Shown here piece by piece: positions 12,282 through 20,122 of a stretch of 64,000 nt of DNA. A program made the translations under genes and the position numbers. How positions within the stretch are numbered: the stretch's first letter is position 1; each line of letters opens with the position of its first letter. This DNA is from Luteolibacter yonseiensis (GTDB lineage Bacteria; Verrucomicrobiota; Verrucomicrobiia; Verrucomicrobiales; Akkermansiaceae), in assembly GCF_016595465.1 (NCBI RefSeq), contig NZ_JAENIK010000004.1:1-64000 (forward strand), given 5' to 3'. The notes under the pieces were generated by a model. It worked only from the letters and a program-made list of their open reading frames with translations, did no database searches and was not told the DNA's origin.

Positions 12282-13313
12282 TCAGAGTTCTTCGTCCGGT
12301 TGTTCCTCGTCGCCCATTTCCTCGGCCTTCTTTATCTCCTCTTCATCCTCCGCACTCATCGCCTCGTTCTCGTCAGGTACCGGCACGCGTTCGACGGTGA
12401 CGGGGGGAACCGGTTCGGGTGTCGCACGGGCCTCGCCCCGCATTTTCGGGATTTTTTCGAGAATCGCGCGAGCCTCGGCGAGCGATGCCTGGTACTGGCC
12501 CATCTGGCCGGAGGACAGGATTCCGTCGAAGCAATTGAGAGTCTCTTCCAGATCACGTCGCTGGCTATCAAGCACCTTTTGATGGGCCTGGGCCGGATTT
12601 TCCGACGGAGCTCCGTCTTCATCGATTTTGGTGAGCAAAAGGATGCCATCCATCGAGAGTTCCTTGTTGTTCGTGGGCAACATGGACTTGTCCAACAAGA
12701 GCGTGGCAGCGTCTGGAATCGCCTGCATTTCGTTCTTCGCCCTCAGTCTCAGACGCTTGAGAACCTCCTCACGCTGCTCGGGCGAGAGATCGATGTCCTC
12801 GATGGCTCCCAGAATCATTTTCTGGGCGCGGGATTCGACCCGGTTTTCCCGTTCGCGGACCCTCAGTTCCTGGAACTTCGCCAGTTGCTCTGGAGAAAGC
12901 AGCTTGGTAAGTCCTTCCTCGATGGCTTTTCCACGCGTGGCCAGGTCCTGGAGAACCGGTACATTTCCGTCCATGGCGGCCTGCACGTCCTCGATAAGCT
13001 TGATGATATCCCCCTGTTGATCGATACTCAGGCCCAGCGCTTCGGTCAGGCGGAGCATACGGGCTTCATCGCGGGTTTTCGGCCCTTTGTCAGCCGCGTC
13101 GGCAAGCGGGAAGTCGCTGGCTTTGACATCTTTCGGCCGCTTGTTGTCGCCAGACGGGCTGGTGACGCCGGACTCCGCGCGCGGAAGCCGCTTGGCCGGG
13201 GACTCCTCCACCTGCCGGGCCGCCGTGGCGGCAGGATTGCCGGGCTTCGCCACCCATGCGAGGGTGAAGCCGAGAACGGCGGTGACGGCGGGAAGTAGGA
13301 ACTTGGATTTCAT
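12282..13313 (-). CDS. Unknown exported or membrane-anchored protein
   Basis: 343 residues with an N-terminal hydrophobic segment (MKSKFLLPAVTAVLGFTLAWVA), then a charged, largely helical body with repeated Leu/Arg/Glu stretches (LSPEQLAKFQELRVRERENR, LSPEQREEVLKRLRLRAKNE) and an acidic C-terminal tail. The LSPEQ-type helices recall Spy/LTXXQ-like periplasmic proteins, but I cannot assign a family. Its ATG overlaps the rpe stop codon (ATGA), so it is coupled to rpe. Confidence 0.75.
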   Translation of the reverse strand: MKSKFLLPAVTAVLGFTLAWVAKPGNPAATAARQVEESPAKRLPRAESGVTSPSGDNKRPKDVKASDFPLADAADKGPKTRDEARMLRLTEALGLSIDQQGDIIKLIEDVQAAMDGNVPVLQDLATRGKAIEEGLTKLLSPEQLAKFQELRVRERENRVESRAQKMILGAIEDIDLSPEQREEVLKRLRLRAKNEMQAIPDAATLLLDKSMLPTNNKELSMDGILLLTKIDEDGAPSENPAQAHQKVLDSQRRDLEETLNCFDGILSSGQMGQYQASLAEARAILEKIPKMRGEARATPEPVPPVTVERVPVPDENEAMSAEDEEEIKKAEEMGDEEQPDEEL

Positions 13314-14008
13314 GCGGTGCGGATGGCGGTGATCGCTGCGGCCATGTCGGCCGCGCGGAAGGTGGACGAGCCCGCCACCATCACATTCGCTCCAGCGGAA
13401 TAGCAGCGGGCGGCGGTGGTGGCGTCGATGCCTCCATCCACTTCAACGTGGTAGCGCAGCCCATTTGTCTGTCGAAATGCCGTGGCCGCGGAGATTTTCT
13501 CCAAAACCTCCGGCATGAACGCCTGCCCGCCGAAGCCCGGGACCACCGTCATGCAAAGCAGCAGGTCGATTTCTCCGAGGAATGGAACCACCTCGCTGAA
13601 CGGCGTGGCCGGGTTCAGCGCAAGGCCCGCCTGGCAACCCGCCTCCCGGATGCGCCGGAGCGTTTCCGCCACATCGTGCTCCGCTTCGACGTGGACCGTG
13701 ATGAGATCCGATCCTGCGGAAATGAACCGCTCGAGGTAGTGGTCCGGCCGGGAAATCATCAGGTGCACGTCGAGAAAAATGTCGTTCGACTCATGCACCG
13801 TCTGGATCATGGCCGGGCCGAAGGAAATGTTGTCCACGAAATGGCCGTCCATCACGTCCATGTGCATCCAGTCCGCCCCGGCATGGATCGCCCGGCTGAC
13901 TTCTTCCCCCACGCGCGAAAAATCCGCCGCCAGCAATGAGGGGGCGATCACTCGGTCCGTAAAAATTTTCGGTATCACAGGCGGGATACGAACCACGGAT
14001 TCCCCCAT
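13310..14008 (-). CDS. rpe: Ribulose-phosphate 3-epimerase
   Basis: Interconverts ribulose 5-phosphate and xylulose 5-phosphate (pentose phosphate pathway). The TIM-barrel family motifs are in order: IAPSLLAADFSRVGEEV, DWMHMDVMDGHFVDNISFGP, LMISRPDHYL, MTVVPGFGGQAFMPEVLEKI and EVDGGID. The 232-residue length is typical plus a short N-terminal extension, so the true start could lie slightly downstream. It is first in a three-gene operon. Confidence 0.95.
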   Translation of the reverse strand: MGESVVRIPPVIPKIFTDRVIAPSLLAADFSRVGEEVSRAIHAGADWMHMDVMDGHFVDNISFGPAMIQTVHESNDIFLDVHLMISRPDHYLERFISAGSDLITVHVEAEHDVAETLRRIREAGCQAGLALNPATPFSEVVPFLGEIDLLLCMTVVPGFGGQAFMPEVLEKISAATAFRQTNGLRYHVEVDGGIDATTAARCYSAGANVMVAGSSTFRAADMAAAITAIRTA

Positions 14009-14061
14009 CCCGCACGGAAAATTTTCACGGACCTCGGACCCGGGCCGTGCGAATTGTAAAA

Positions 14062-14089
14062 TTGACAGATGGACGGGGATCTCTAACAG
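14062..14089 (+). promoter_or_regulatory. Promoter of the PEP-CTERM gene at 14099
   Basis: TTGACA (14062-14067), 16-bp spacer, TAACAG (14084-14089), then nine bases to the ATG. The leader would be almost absent. Confidence 0.6.
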
Positions 14090-14098
14090 ATATCGAAG

Positions 14099-14704
14099 AT
14101 GAAATACAAAATCGCATTCCCGGGACGGCTGGCTTCCTGGCTGGGTATTATGAGTGTCCTATGCCTGAGCCTTCCCGCGTCAGCGGCCACTCTCATTCTG
14201 CGAGACTGGGCCAGTCTGCCTTTTCCTCCGGATGCGACTCATGCGGACCGATACCCCTTCCCCAACGAATTCACGCTGTCCGAGACCAATCCCATCACAC
14301 AGATCGAGATGGACTACCGCAACCTGCCGAATATTCCCGGAGTGGGAATCCACGAGATAAAGAGCGCGGCATTTTTGTTCGCGCCTGCCGATGTCGCCAG
14401 CACGACGATCTTTGAAAACACTGCGGAGAGATTCTGGGCGCGCATCGTGTTCAGAACCGCAGGGGGAGATCGCCGGTTGACCGGTCTCAACGACCCATCG
14501 GCACCCTCTTTCGTGGCCTTCCATGGATCAGCCGCGGGAGGAGCGAATACATCAACAAAATGGACCGTCACCTACCTGAACGGAGCAACCGCTGTTTATG
14601 ACAACGGGATCGTTCCCGAGCCGGGCACCATGGCAGTGGTCGCGATTTCGGCCGTTTTGGGGTTGTCGTGCCGGAGGAGGCACGTGACGGGAGCCACGGC
14701 ATAA
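14099..14704 (+). CDS. PEP-CTERM sorting domain protein
   Basis: A 201-residue exported protein: signal peptide about residues 1-29 (hydrophobic SWLGIMSVLCLSLPASAA), a beta-rich body without a recognised domain, and a C-terminal sorting signal made of VPEPGTM, a hydrophobic helix (AVVAISAVLGLS) and a basic cluster (CRRRH). The family is processed by an exosortase, usually in biofilm or polysaccharide-producing species. A good promoter ends nine bases before the start. Confidence 0.85.
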   Translation: MKYKIAFPGRLASWLGIMSVLCLSLPASAATLILRDWASLPFPPDATHADRYPFPNEFTLSETNPITQIEMDYRNLPNIPGVGIHEIKSAAFLFAPADVASTTIFENTAERFWARIVFRTAGGDRRLTGLNDPSAPSFVAFHGSAAGGANTSTKWTVTYLNGATAVYDNGIVPEPGTMAVVAISAVLGLSCRRRHVTGATA

Positions 14705-14726
14705 AGGAAAAGGCAACTGCTTCAGA

Positions 14727-14755
14727 TTGCATCCCGTCCTCGCACCCGCTACGCC
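14727..14755 (+). promoter_or_regulatory. Promoter of tadA
   Basis: TTGCAT (14727-14732), 17-bp spacer, TACGCC (14750-14755), then six bases to the GTG start codon. It supports a leaderless GTG start. Confidence 0.5.
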
Positions 14756-14761
14756 TCCGGC

Positions 14762-15295
14762 GTGGAAAACGAAGGCCCCATCATCGACCTGCAGAGCGAC
14801 GCCTATTTCATGGGCCAGGCCCTGCGCGAGGCCCGCAAGGCCTACGCCGCGGGAGAAGTCCCTTGCGGGGCGGTCATCGTCCGGGACAGCCGCATCATCG
14901 CCCGGGCCTGGAACCAGGTGGAAACACTCAAGGACGCCACCGCCCATGCGGAAATGCTCGCGCTCTCCGCGGCCCAGGTCGCCGTGGGGGACTGGCGGCT
15001 GGAGCGATGCACGCTCTACGTCACCAAGGAGCCTTGCCCGATGTGCGCCGGGGCCATCGTCCACTGCCGCCCGGAACGCGTCGTTTTCGGTTGCCCTGAT
15101 AGCAAAGCGGGAGCCGCCGGCGGATGGATCAATCTGCTGGAGGCGAATCCCCCGCTCAACCACCGCTGCGACGTCACCTCGGGAGTGCTCGGCGAGGAAT
15201 GCCTCTACCTGCTCCAGAGCTTCTTCCGCGAAGCCCGGGAGCGGAAAAAAATCGAACGCCTCAACGGCGGAACACCGGAGACCGGGGGGGACTGA
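14762..15295 (+). CDS. tadA: tRNA adenosine(34) deaminase / nucleoside deaminase
   Basis: A 177-residue zinc deaminase that converts A34 to inosine in tRNA-Arg(ACG). The zinc and catalytic residues are in place: His62 and Glu64 in HAEMLAL, Cys92 and Cys95 in PCPMCAGAIV. The family signature RPERVVFGCPDSKAGAAGG follows. It begins with GTG; no in-frame ATG precedes the conserved core. The C-terminus extends slightly beyond the family. The nucleoside deaminase (guanine deaminase) group is a less likely alternative. Confidence 0.88.
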   Translation: MENEGPIIDLQSDAYFMGQALREARKAYAAGEVPCGAVIVRDSRIIARAWNQVETLKDATAHAEMLALSAAQVAVGDWRLERCTLYVTKEPCPMCAGAIVHCRPERVVFGCPDSKAGAAGGWINLLEANPPLNHRCDVTSGVLGEECLYLLQSFFREARERKKIERLNGGTPETGGD

Positions 15296-15370
15296 TCCCC
15301 GGTCGCCGGATATCCCGACCCGGAGGCGGATCCCATGACCGACCTCCCTGTTTATCCAGTAATCCTCTTC

Positions 15371-15398
15371 TTGCTTCCCTCGTCCTACATGTTAGGAA
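15371..15398 (+). promoter_or_regulatory. Promoter of the NHL-repeat gene
   Basis: TTGCTT (15371-15376), 16-bp spacer, TAGGAA (15393-15398), then ten bases to the ATG at 15409. Confidence 0.5.
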
Positions 15399-15408
15399 TG
15401 CGGGTCTT

Positions 15409-16422
15409 ATGCGTTTCCTAATCCTGCCCTTCCTCATCGCCCCGCTCGCGTTCGCCCATCCGGATCACGGCACCAAGCCGGGAGACGATCCCGGCACGGC
15501 GGTGAAAACCGGCAATGGCGCATGGTCCTACGAAGCGGTTCCGCACTGGGGTGAACTGCCGGGCGGAAAAATCATCGGCCCCACCCACGGTGGTGTGGTC
15601 GTGGATGACGACAGCGGGTTGATCTACGTTTCAACGGATTCCGCGCTTTCCGTGCTCGTCTATGAGCCGGGTGGCAAGCTTCGCGACACCATCGCCCCGG
15701 AATGCCAGGGATTCCACGCCATGGCCATCCGCAAGGAAGGCAACAAGACGGCCATCTACGGAGCCCAGCTCAACGGCAACAATCCGCCCCTCCGCATTTG
15801 CAAAATCGACACCAGGGGGAAACTCCTGCTGGAAATTCCCAACGCCTCCACCGGTGAAGTCCCGGGCGGTTGGAGTGGGGTCACGGGCGTCACCGTCGCC
15901 CCGGACGGAGCCATCTTCGCCTCGATGGGCTACGGCTCGAACATCATTCACAAGTTCGACGAGAACGGCAAACTCTTGAAATCCTTCGGCAGCAAAGGGC
16001 CGGATGAAAAGCAATTCAACACCCCTCACGGCCTCGCCATCGACACCCGCTTCGGCGATCCGCGCCTGCTTGTCGTGGACCGCGAGAAGCGCCGCCTCGT
16101 CCACCTCGATCTCGAGGGCAATTGGATCGGCGTGCACGCGTCGAACCTGCGCCGCCCCTGCTCCGTGAGCATCCTCGGGGACACCCTTGCCGTTGCCGAG
16201 CTTGAATCGCGGGTGACCATCCTCGACAAGACCGGCACCCCCGTTTCCTTCCTTGGTGACAATCCGGACAAGTCCCAGTGGGCCAACTTTGGTGTCGCCC
16301 CGCAGGACATGAAGCTCGGAATCTTCACCGCTCCCCACGGCCTCAGCTTCGACAAGGCGGGCAACCTCTATGTGCAGGATTGGAACAAGACCGGTCGCGT
16401 GACGAAGCTCACGAAACTGTGA
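15409..16422 (+). CDS. Secreted NHL-repeat beta-propeller protein
   Basis: 337 residues with a signal peptide (MRFLILPFLIAPLAFA) followed by HPDHGTKPGDDPG and NHL-type propeller blades such as VTGVTVAPDGAIFASMGYG, KQFNTPHGLAIDTRFGDP and FTAPHGLSFDKAGNLYVQDW. These resemble six-bladed propellers that bind ligands or act like peptidylglycine lyase. The specific role is unknown. ATG 15409 is chosen because it opens the signal peptide and follows a promoter by ten bases. Confidence 0.83.
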   Translation: MRFLILPFLIAPLAFAHPDHGTKPGDDPGTAVKTGNGAWSYEAVPHWGELPGGKIIGPTHGGVVVDDDSGLIYVSTDSALSVLVYEPGGKLRDTIAPECQGFHAMAIRKEGNKTAIYGAQLNGNNPPLRICKIDTRGKLLLEIPNASTGEVPGGWSGVTGVTVAPDGAIFASMGYGSNIIHKFDENGKLLKSFGSKGPDEKQFNTPHGLAIDTRFGDPRLLVVDREKRRLVHLDLEGNWIGVHASNLRRPCSVSILGDTLAVAELESRVTILDKTGTPVSFLGDNPDKSQWANFGVAPQDMKLGIFTAPHGLSFDKAGNLYVQDWNKTGRVTKLTKL

Positions 16423-16509
16423 CATCCCGTCGGTCGCAATCCGCTTGGGAATGTTTCAACCTGTTCGGAGATGGTGGAAAATCCGGCGGCTTTTCCAACA
16501 CCATCCTCA

Positions 16510-16537
16510 TTGACATGGGCGGAAAAAACCGTCGAAT
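16510..16537 (+). promoter_or_regulatory. Possible promoter of A1/B1
   Basis: TTGACA (16510-16515), 16-bp spacer, TCGAAT (16532-16537), then nine bases to the TTG start codon of A1. The spacing matches the other promoters of the window; the -10 is weak. Confidence 0.4.
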
Positions 16538-16546
16538 GCCATCAAG

Positions 16547-17800
16547 TTGAAAGTCATCATCTTCATCCCCCCCATCGCGGCGGTGGTCCTGGCAGGGAGC
16601 CTGCTCTCCACGCAGCATCATTCCATCTCCACGTTGGAAATTGAAAGCACGCGGCTGCGCGAACGCATCGCCAGAGCAAAGGCGTCGCCGGAGGAAACGC
16701 ATTCAAAACAGACAGCCAAGTCCGCTCAGGCGAAGTCCAAGGACGCGCCGGACTGGAAAAAAATTTCTGAAGCGATGCTGGAAATGCGGACCAACGGCGG
16801 CATGGGCGACATGCGCGAAATGATCCGCATGCACCAGCGCCTTCAGGCCATGACCAAGGAGGAGATCGTCGCCGCTTTGGACGAGATCGCCGCCCTCGAC
16901 CTGTCGCCGGCGGCCCGGTCCGCCTTGGAGCAGATGTTCGTCGAACCGCTTGCGGAAAAAGATCCGGAGCTGGCGCTCAACCTTTTCTCAGACCGGTTTG
17001 GGGACGACCGCGGCGACCTCATTTGGCAACTTTCGAACGCGTTGGGAAAATGGTCGAAAAAGGACCCGGTCAAGGCCACCGCCTGGTTTGATCAACAGAT
17101 CGCCGCAGGGAAATTCGACAGCAAGTCGTTGGATGGGAAAAACCGGATGCGGATCCAGTTCGAGGGCCGCCTGATCTCCACCCTCCTCGCCTCGGATGTC
17201 CAAGGAGCCGGCCAGCGTCTCGCCGGTCTTCCGGAAGAGCAGCGTGCGGAGGCGTTGCAATCGGCCAACCCCGGCCAACTCAAGGAGGAGGACCAGAAGG
17301 CCTACGCGGATCTCGTCCGTTCGCAGATACCGGAGAACCAGCGGAACCACACCCTCGCCGAGCTCGCATCAAACCTGGTTTCCAAGGGCTATCCGGAAGT
17401 GACCGCCTATCTGGACCGAATCGCCGCCAGCTCCGACGAACGGAGGGCCGCGGTGGAACAGGCCGCCACCACAAAAATCAGGCAGTCAGGTCGTGAGAAA
17501 GAGATTACCACCGAAGACATCGACGCCATGCGTGGATGGGCGGAATCGCAGGTCCCCGGCAGCGCGGACGCCATGACCGGCAAGGCCCTCACAAGTTCCT
17601 ACCGTGACCGTGGGAAATTCACTTTCTACAATGCCGCCGCACTCGCTGTGAAGTATCACGAAACCAGTGGAAATGACGAGGTTCTCGTCAATTTCCTCGG
17701 CGGTTGGGAGGCTCGTGAACACAAGGAGGAGTCCGCCAGACTCGCCGGGAAAATTTCCGATGAGAAACGCCGCGAGGAGATCCTCAAGAACCTCAAGTAA
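16547..17800 (+). CDS. A1: membrane-anchored helical protein, paralogue family A
   Basis: Unknown function. 417 residues with an N-terminal transmembrane or signal-anchor helix (KVIIFIPPIAAVVLAGSLL), a short coiled-coil-like part, then an all-helical body. Recognisable family A features are DWKKISEAM near residue 65, EEIVAALDEIAALD, ALGKWSKKDPVKATAWFDQQIAAGKFD, and the ending DEKRREEILKNLK. It is homologous along its length to A2 (20123) and to the C-terminal part of the sigma fusion at 22824. It starts with TTG, because the nearby ATG at 16536 is out of frame. B1 follows 17 bases later, so A1-B1 is an operon. Confidence 0.8.
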   Translation: MKVIIFIPPIAAVVLAGSLLSTQHHSISTLEIESTRLRERIARAKASPEETHSKQTAKSAQAKSKDAPDWKKISEAMLEMRTNGGMGDMREMIRMHQRLQAMTKEEIVAALDEIAALDLSPAARSALEQMFVEPLAEKDPELALNLFSDRFGDDRGDLIWQLSNALGKWSKKDPVKATAWFDQQIAAGKFDSKSLDGKNRMRIQFEGRLISTLLASDVQGAGQRLAGLPEEQRAEALQSANPGQLKEEDQKAYADLVRSQIPENQRNHTLAELASNLVSKGYPEVTAYLDRIAASSDERRAAVEQAATTKIRQSGREKEITTEDIDAMRGWAESQVPGSADAMTGKALTSSYRDRGKFTFYNAAALAVKYHETSGNDEVLVNFLGGWEAREHKEESARLAGKISDEKRREEILKNLK

Positions 17801-17817
17801 GCCAGGCAGCCACCGTC

Positions 17818-19140
17818 ATGAAAATTTCCATCGCCATCTCGATCCTCATCCTCGCACTCGCCGCCGCATTCGGCTGGCGTGGCAGCCAGCGGCTGGAAGT
17901 GGTCCGCAAGGACCACAGTCGGCTTGTCGCCGAAGCGGCGCAACTTGGCATCGCCGCGGACACCGCACATCCCGCCGGCTCCGCCCCGCTCACCAAACGG
18001 ACGGAACGGGAAGACCAGGAAAAGGCAGCCCGGCTCATCGCGAAGGAGTTCATCGCCTTCGCAAGGGAGATGGAAGCCGCCGAGAGCAAGGGCCAGGCTC
18101 CGGACGAAGCGGCGCAGAAACGCATCATGGAGATTCTCGACCGGTTGATGTCGCTGGATGGTAAGCAGCTGAAGATCCTCATCGCCGAAGTCCGGGCCAC
18201 GCCGGACCTCAAGGATGATACCCGGGAAGGTCTTATCGGCTTTTCCGTCATGAGCCTCGCCAGCGAACACCCGCAGGCCGCTCTGGCGCTGTTCACCGAA
18301 TCCGCGGACATCTTTACCTCGAACGGAATGGGCGAACATCTCGTCTCCTCATCCCTGGGCAACTGGGCGAAAAGCGATCCCGCCGCCGCTCTCGCATGGG
18401 TGCGTGCCAACAGTGCGAAATTTCCCGATCTCATCACCCAGGACGCCAAGCGCGGCCTCATCCAGGGAGCCGCCACGAATGATCCCAGACTCGCCTTCAA
18501 GCTCATCGGGGAGCTGGGCATCGAGGAACCCAATGAAACCCTTTCCGGAATCGCCCGCGCTGCCAAAACTCCGGAGGCGCGGACCGCCACCTTCACCGCC
18601 CTCCGCGAATACCTCGCCACGATCAATGATGAAGAAGCGCGCAAAAGAGCGGCCGGCACCGCATCCGTGAACTTGGGAAGCGGCCTGGCGGCGGATGGGT
18701 TCGAATCCGCCACGAAATGGTTGGACTCCTCGGACATGACCCCTGCGGAACTGGAATCCGTGGTCAATGGAATCTCCGGCGGAGCCGCCAAAGCCGAGAC
18801 GGGCAGGTGGGTCGGCTGGATCAGCGAAAAACTCCCCGCCGACAAGGCGGACAACAGCATCCGGGATCTGGTCAGGCAATGGACCCGGAACGACTACCAG
18901 GCCGCCGGCACGTGGCTGGGCACCATGCCTGAAGGTCCCGCGAAAAACACATCGGTAAGAAGCTACGCCGAAACCATCTCGAAGTATGAGCCCGAAGCAG
19001 CCGCGCAATGGGCCGTGACCCTGCCACCCGGCAAGGAACGCGACCGGACGCTAAGGAACATCTATCACAACTGGCCGAAAAAGGACGAAGCGGAAAAAGC
19101 GGCGGCCGAGGCGTTCAAGGCGCAGCACGGCATCGAATAG
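17818..19140 (+). CDS. B1: membrane-anchored helical protein, paralogue family B
   Basis: Unknown function. 440 residues with an N-terminal hydrophobic helix (MKISIAISILILALAAAFGW), then a helical body. Family B marks are SLGNWAKSDPAAALAWVRAN, KTPEARTATFTALREYLATI, WTRNDYQAAGTWLGTMPEGPAKN and the C-terminal EPEAAAQWAVTLPPGKERDR-x-LRNIYHNWP. B2 and B3 share all of these. The repeated pattern of small-residue helices ending in DP-x-A/W recalls TPR- or HEAT-like solenoids (inference). B is a distant relative of A, sharing the W-x-K-x-DP-x-x-A-x-AW motif. Confidence 0.82.
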   Translation: MKISIAISILILALAAAFGWRGSQRLEVVRKDHSRLVAEAAQLGIAADTAHPAGSAPLTKRTEREDQEKAARLIAKEFIAFAREMEAAESKGQAPDEAAQKRIMEILDRLMSLDGKQLKILIAEVRATPDLKDDTREGLIGFSVMSLASEHPQAALALFTESADIFTSNGMGEHLVSSSLGNWAKSDPAAALAWVRANSAKFPDLITQDAKRGLIQGAATNDPRLAFKLIGELGIEEPNETLSGIARAAKTPEARTATFTALREYLATINDEEARKRAAGTASVNLGSGLAADGFESATKWLDSSDMTPAELESVVNGISGGAAKAETGRWVGWISEKLPADKADNSIRDLVRQWTRNDYQAAGTWLGTMPEGPAKNTSVRSYAETISKYEPEAAAQWAVTLPPGKERDRTLRNIYHNWPKKDEAEKAAAEAFKAQHGIE

Positions 19141-19168
19141 GAATCATTCCGGAAGACCATCATTCTTC

Positions 19169-19738
19169 TCACGCGGACCTGCGCCAGCCGTCGTGATCGT
19201 GTTTTTCCGCCAGTGCCACCACCCGCAAGGGCCGCCGTGGAATACGGCCTGCCTTGGCCGCATCCCTGACCAGGTCTTCCAGCGTCAATGGAGCGAACTC
19301 CCGCTCATAGGTCCCCGCGCTCGCGGCCCCCGTGATGACTCCGGCCACCGCCTCGGCGGGGTCGGAAATGAGCGAAAGGCTCTCCTCGAGCAAATGCGCG
19401 AGATCCTCACGGTCCTCCGGCAGATCAAAGACCGCCGCCAGCACATCGTGCGACGCCTGGGCCGTCGCAGCCAACGCGGCGGATGTGGAGCTTCCGGACG
19501 ACAGTCCATGGAACATATAGCCGTTTCCCGATCCCAGCACCGCATGAATGCCATCATGAATCGCCAGGAGCCTGATGGATTCCACCTTTCCCGCCGCTTC
19601 ACGATGGTTGGCGAGGCGGTTCAGGAAACGGGTGGCGATGTGATCCCAGGCAAGGATCATCGAGTCGAGCAACGGGTTGTTCAGGTCGAAGGCCAGCGCG
19701 GTGACCAGACGGGAAAATTGAGGTGTGGGAAGATGCAT
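19169..19738 (-). CDS. Haloperoxidase/PAP2-like N-terminal domain protein, probably truncated
   Basis: 189 residues. The segment NNPLLDSMILAWDHIATRFL, then ESIRLLAIHDGIHAVLGSGNGYMF and ALAATAQASHDVLAAVF, resembles the N-terminal helical region of vanadium-dependent haloperoxidase-like (PAP2 superfamily) proteins, in which RxLAxxHxAxxDA is typical. The C-terminal catalytic part with KxxxxxxRP and GHxxx is absent, so it may be a fragment or a diverged standalone domain. There is no signal peptide. It lies on the opposite strand between B1 and A2. The assignment is tentative. Confidence 0.5.
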   Translation of the reverse strand: MHLPTPQFSRLVTALAFDLNNPLLDSMILAWDHIATRFLNRLANHREAAGKVESIRLLAIHDGIHAVLGSGNGYMFHGLSSGSSTSAALAATAQASHDVLAAVFDLPEDREDLAHLLEESLSLISDPAEAVAGVITGAASAGTYEREFAPLTLEDLVRDAAKAGRIPRRPLRVVALAEKHDHDGWRRSA

Positions 19739-19784
19739 GATGTTGGAAAATGAAGGTGGAGAAACAGGAGAGCGGCGGCGGAAT

Positions 19785-19821
19785 GGTCCGCTCCGGTCGT
19801 GAGACCGGGGCGGACCTTTTT
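19785..19821 (+). terminator. Terminator-like hairpin with T tract
   Basis: Stem GGTCCGCTCCGGTC / GACCGGGGCGGACC (one mismatched position), loop GTGA, followed by TTTTT. It reads on the plus strand, where the nearest upstream gene is B1 (ending at 19140), so it may stop A1-B1 readthrough before A2. Confidence 0.65.
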
Positions 19822-20075
19822 ACCAGCCAACCACGGCGTTCAAAAAAAGGATGGGGCGATACCAGCGATGAGGCGGAACAGTTTCCCACCGGGCGGAAAA
19901 AGCAGCGGCGGATCAACAAAGACCGTCTGCCGCGACGAACATCGCGAGCGGAGAATGGGCAGCCTGAAGTTTCATGATTCGCGGAGGTGAGAAGGGTGTT
20001 CCCGATCTTGCCACGCACCTCACACAGAAGGTGGCGACGACCGAATCTGGTCCGGCTTTCCGAATAAGGCAAGCA

Positions 20076-20105
20076 TTAAATTACTATATTAAGCAATTTT
20101 ATAAT
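20076..20105 (+). promoter_or_regulatory. Candidate promoter of A2/B2
   Basis: TTAAAT (20076-20081), 18-bp spacer, perfect TATAAT (20100-20105), inside an unusually A/T-rich stretch. Confidence 0.45.
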
Positions 20106-20122
20106 GTTTTAATTATCGGGCC

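Larger units (their letters stand above)
19739..20122. other. Intergenic region upstream of A2
   Basis: A 384-bp gap. It holds a plus-strand terminator-like hairpin (19785-19821) and an A/T-rich promoter-like stretch (20076-20105). Short frames here have no protein-like features, and no sigma-factor remnant is recognisable upstream of A2. Confidence 0.6.

Noticed and set aside
10729-12582. A 617-codon frame on the plus strand
   Set aside because: It is antisense to rph and the methyltransferase gene, both of which have clear family motifs. Long antisense frames are common in GC-rich DNA.
16478-16550. Short frame ending MGGKNRRMPSS that overlaps the A1 start, as a leader peptide
   Set aside because: The ATG lies inside the proposed promoter region and there is no ribosome-binding site; the overlap is probably accidental.
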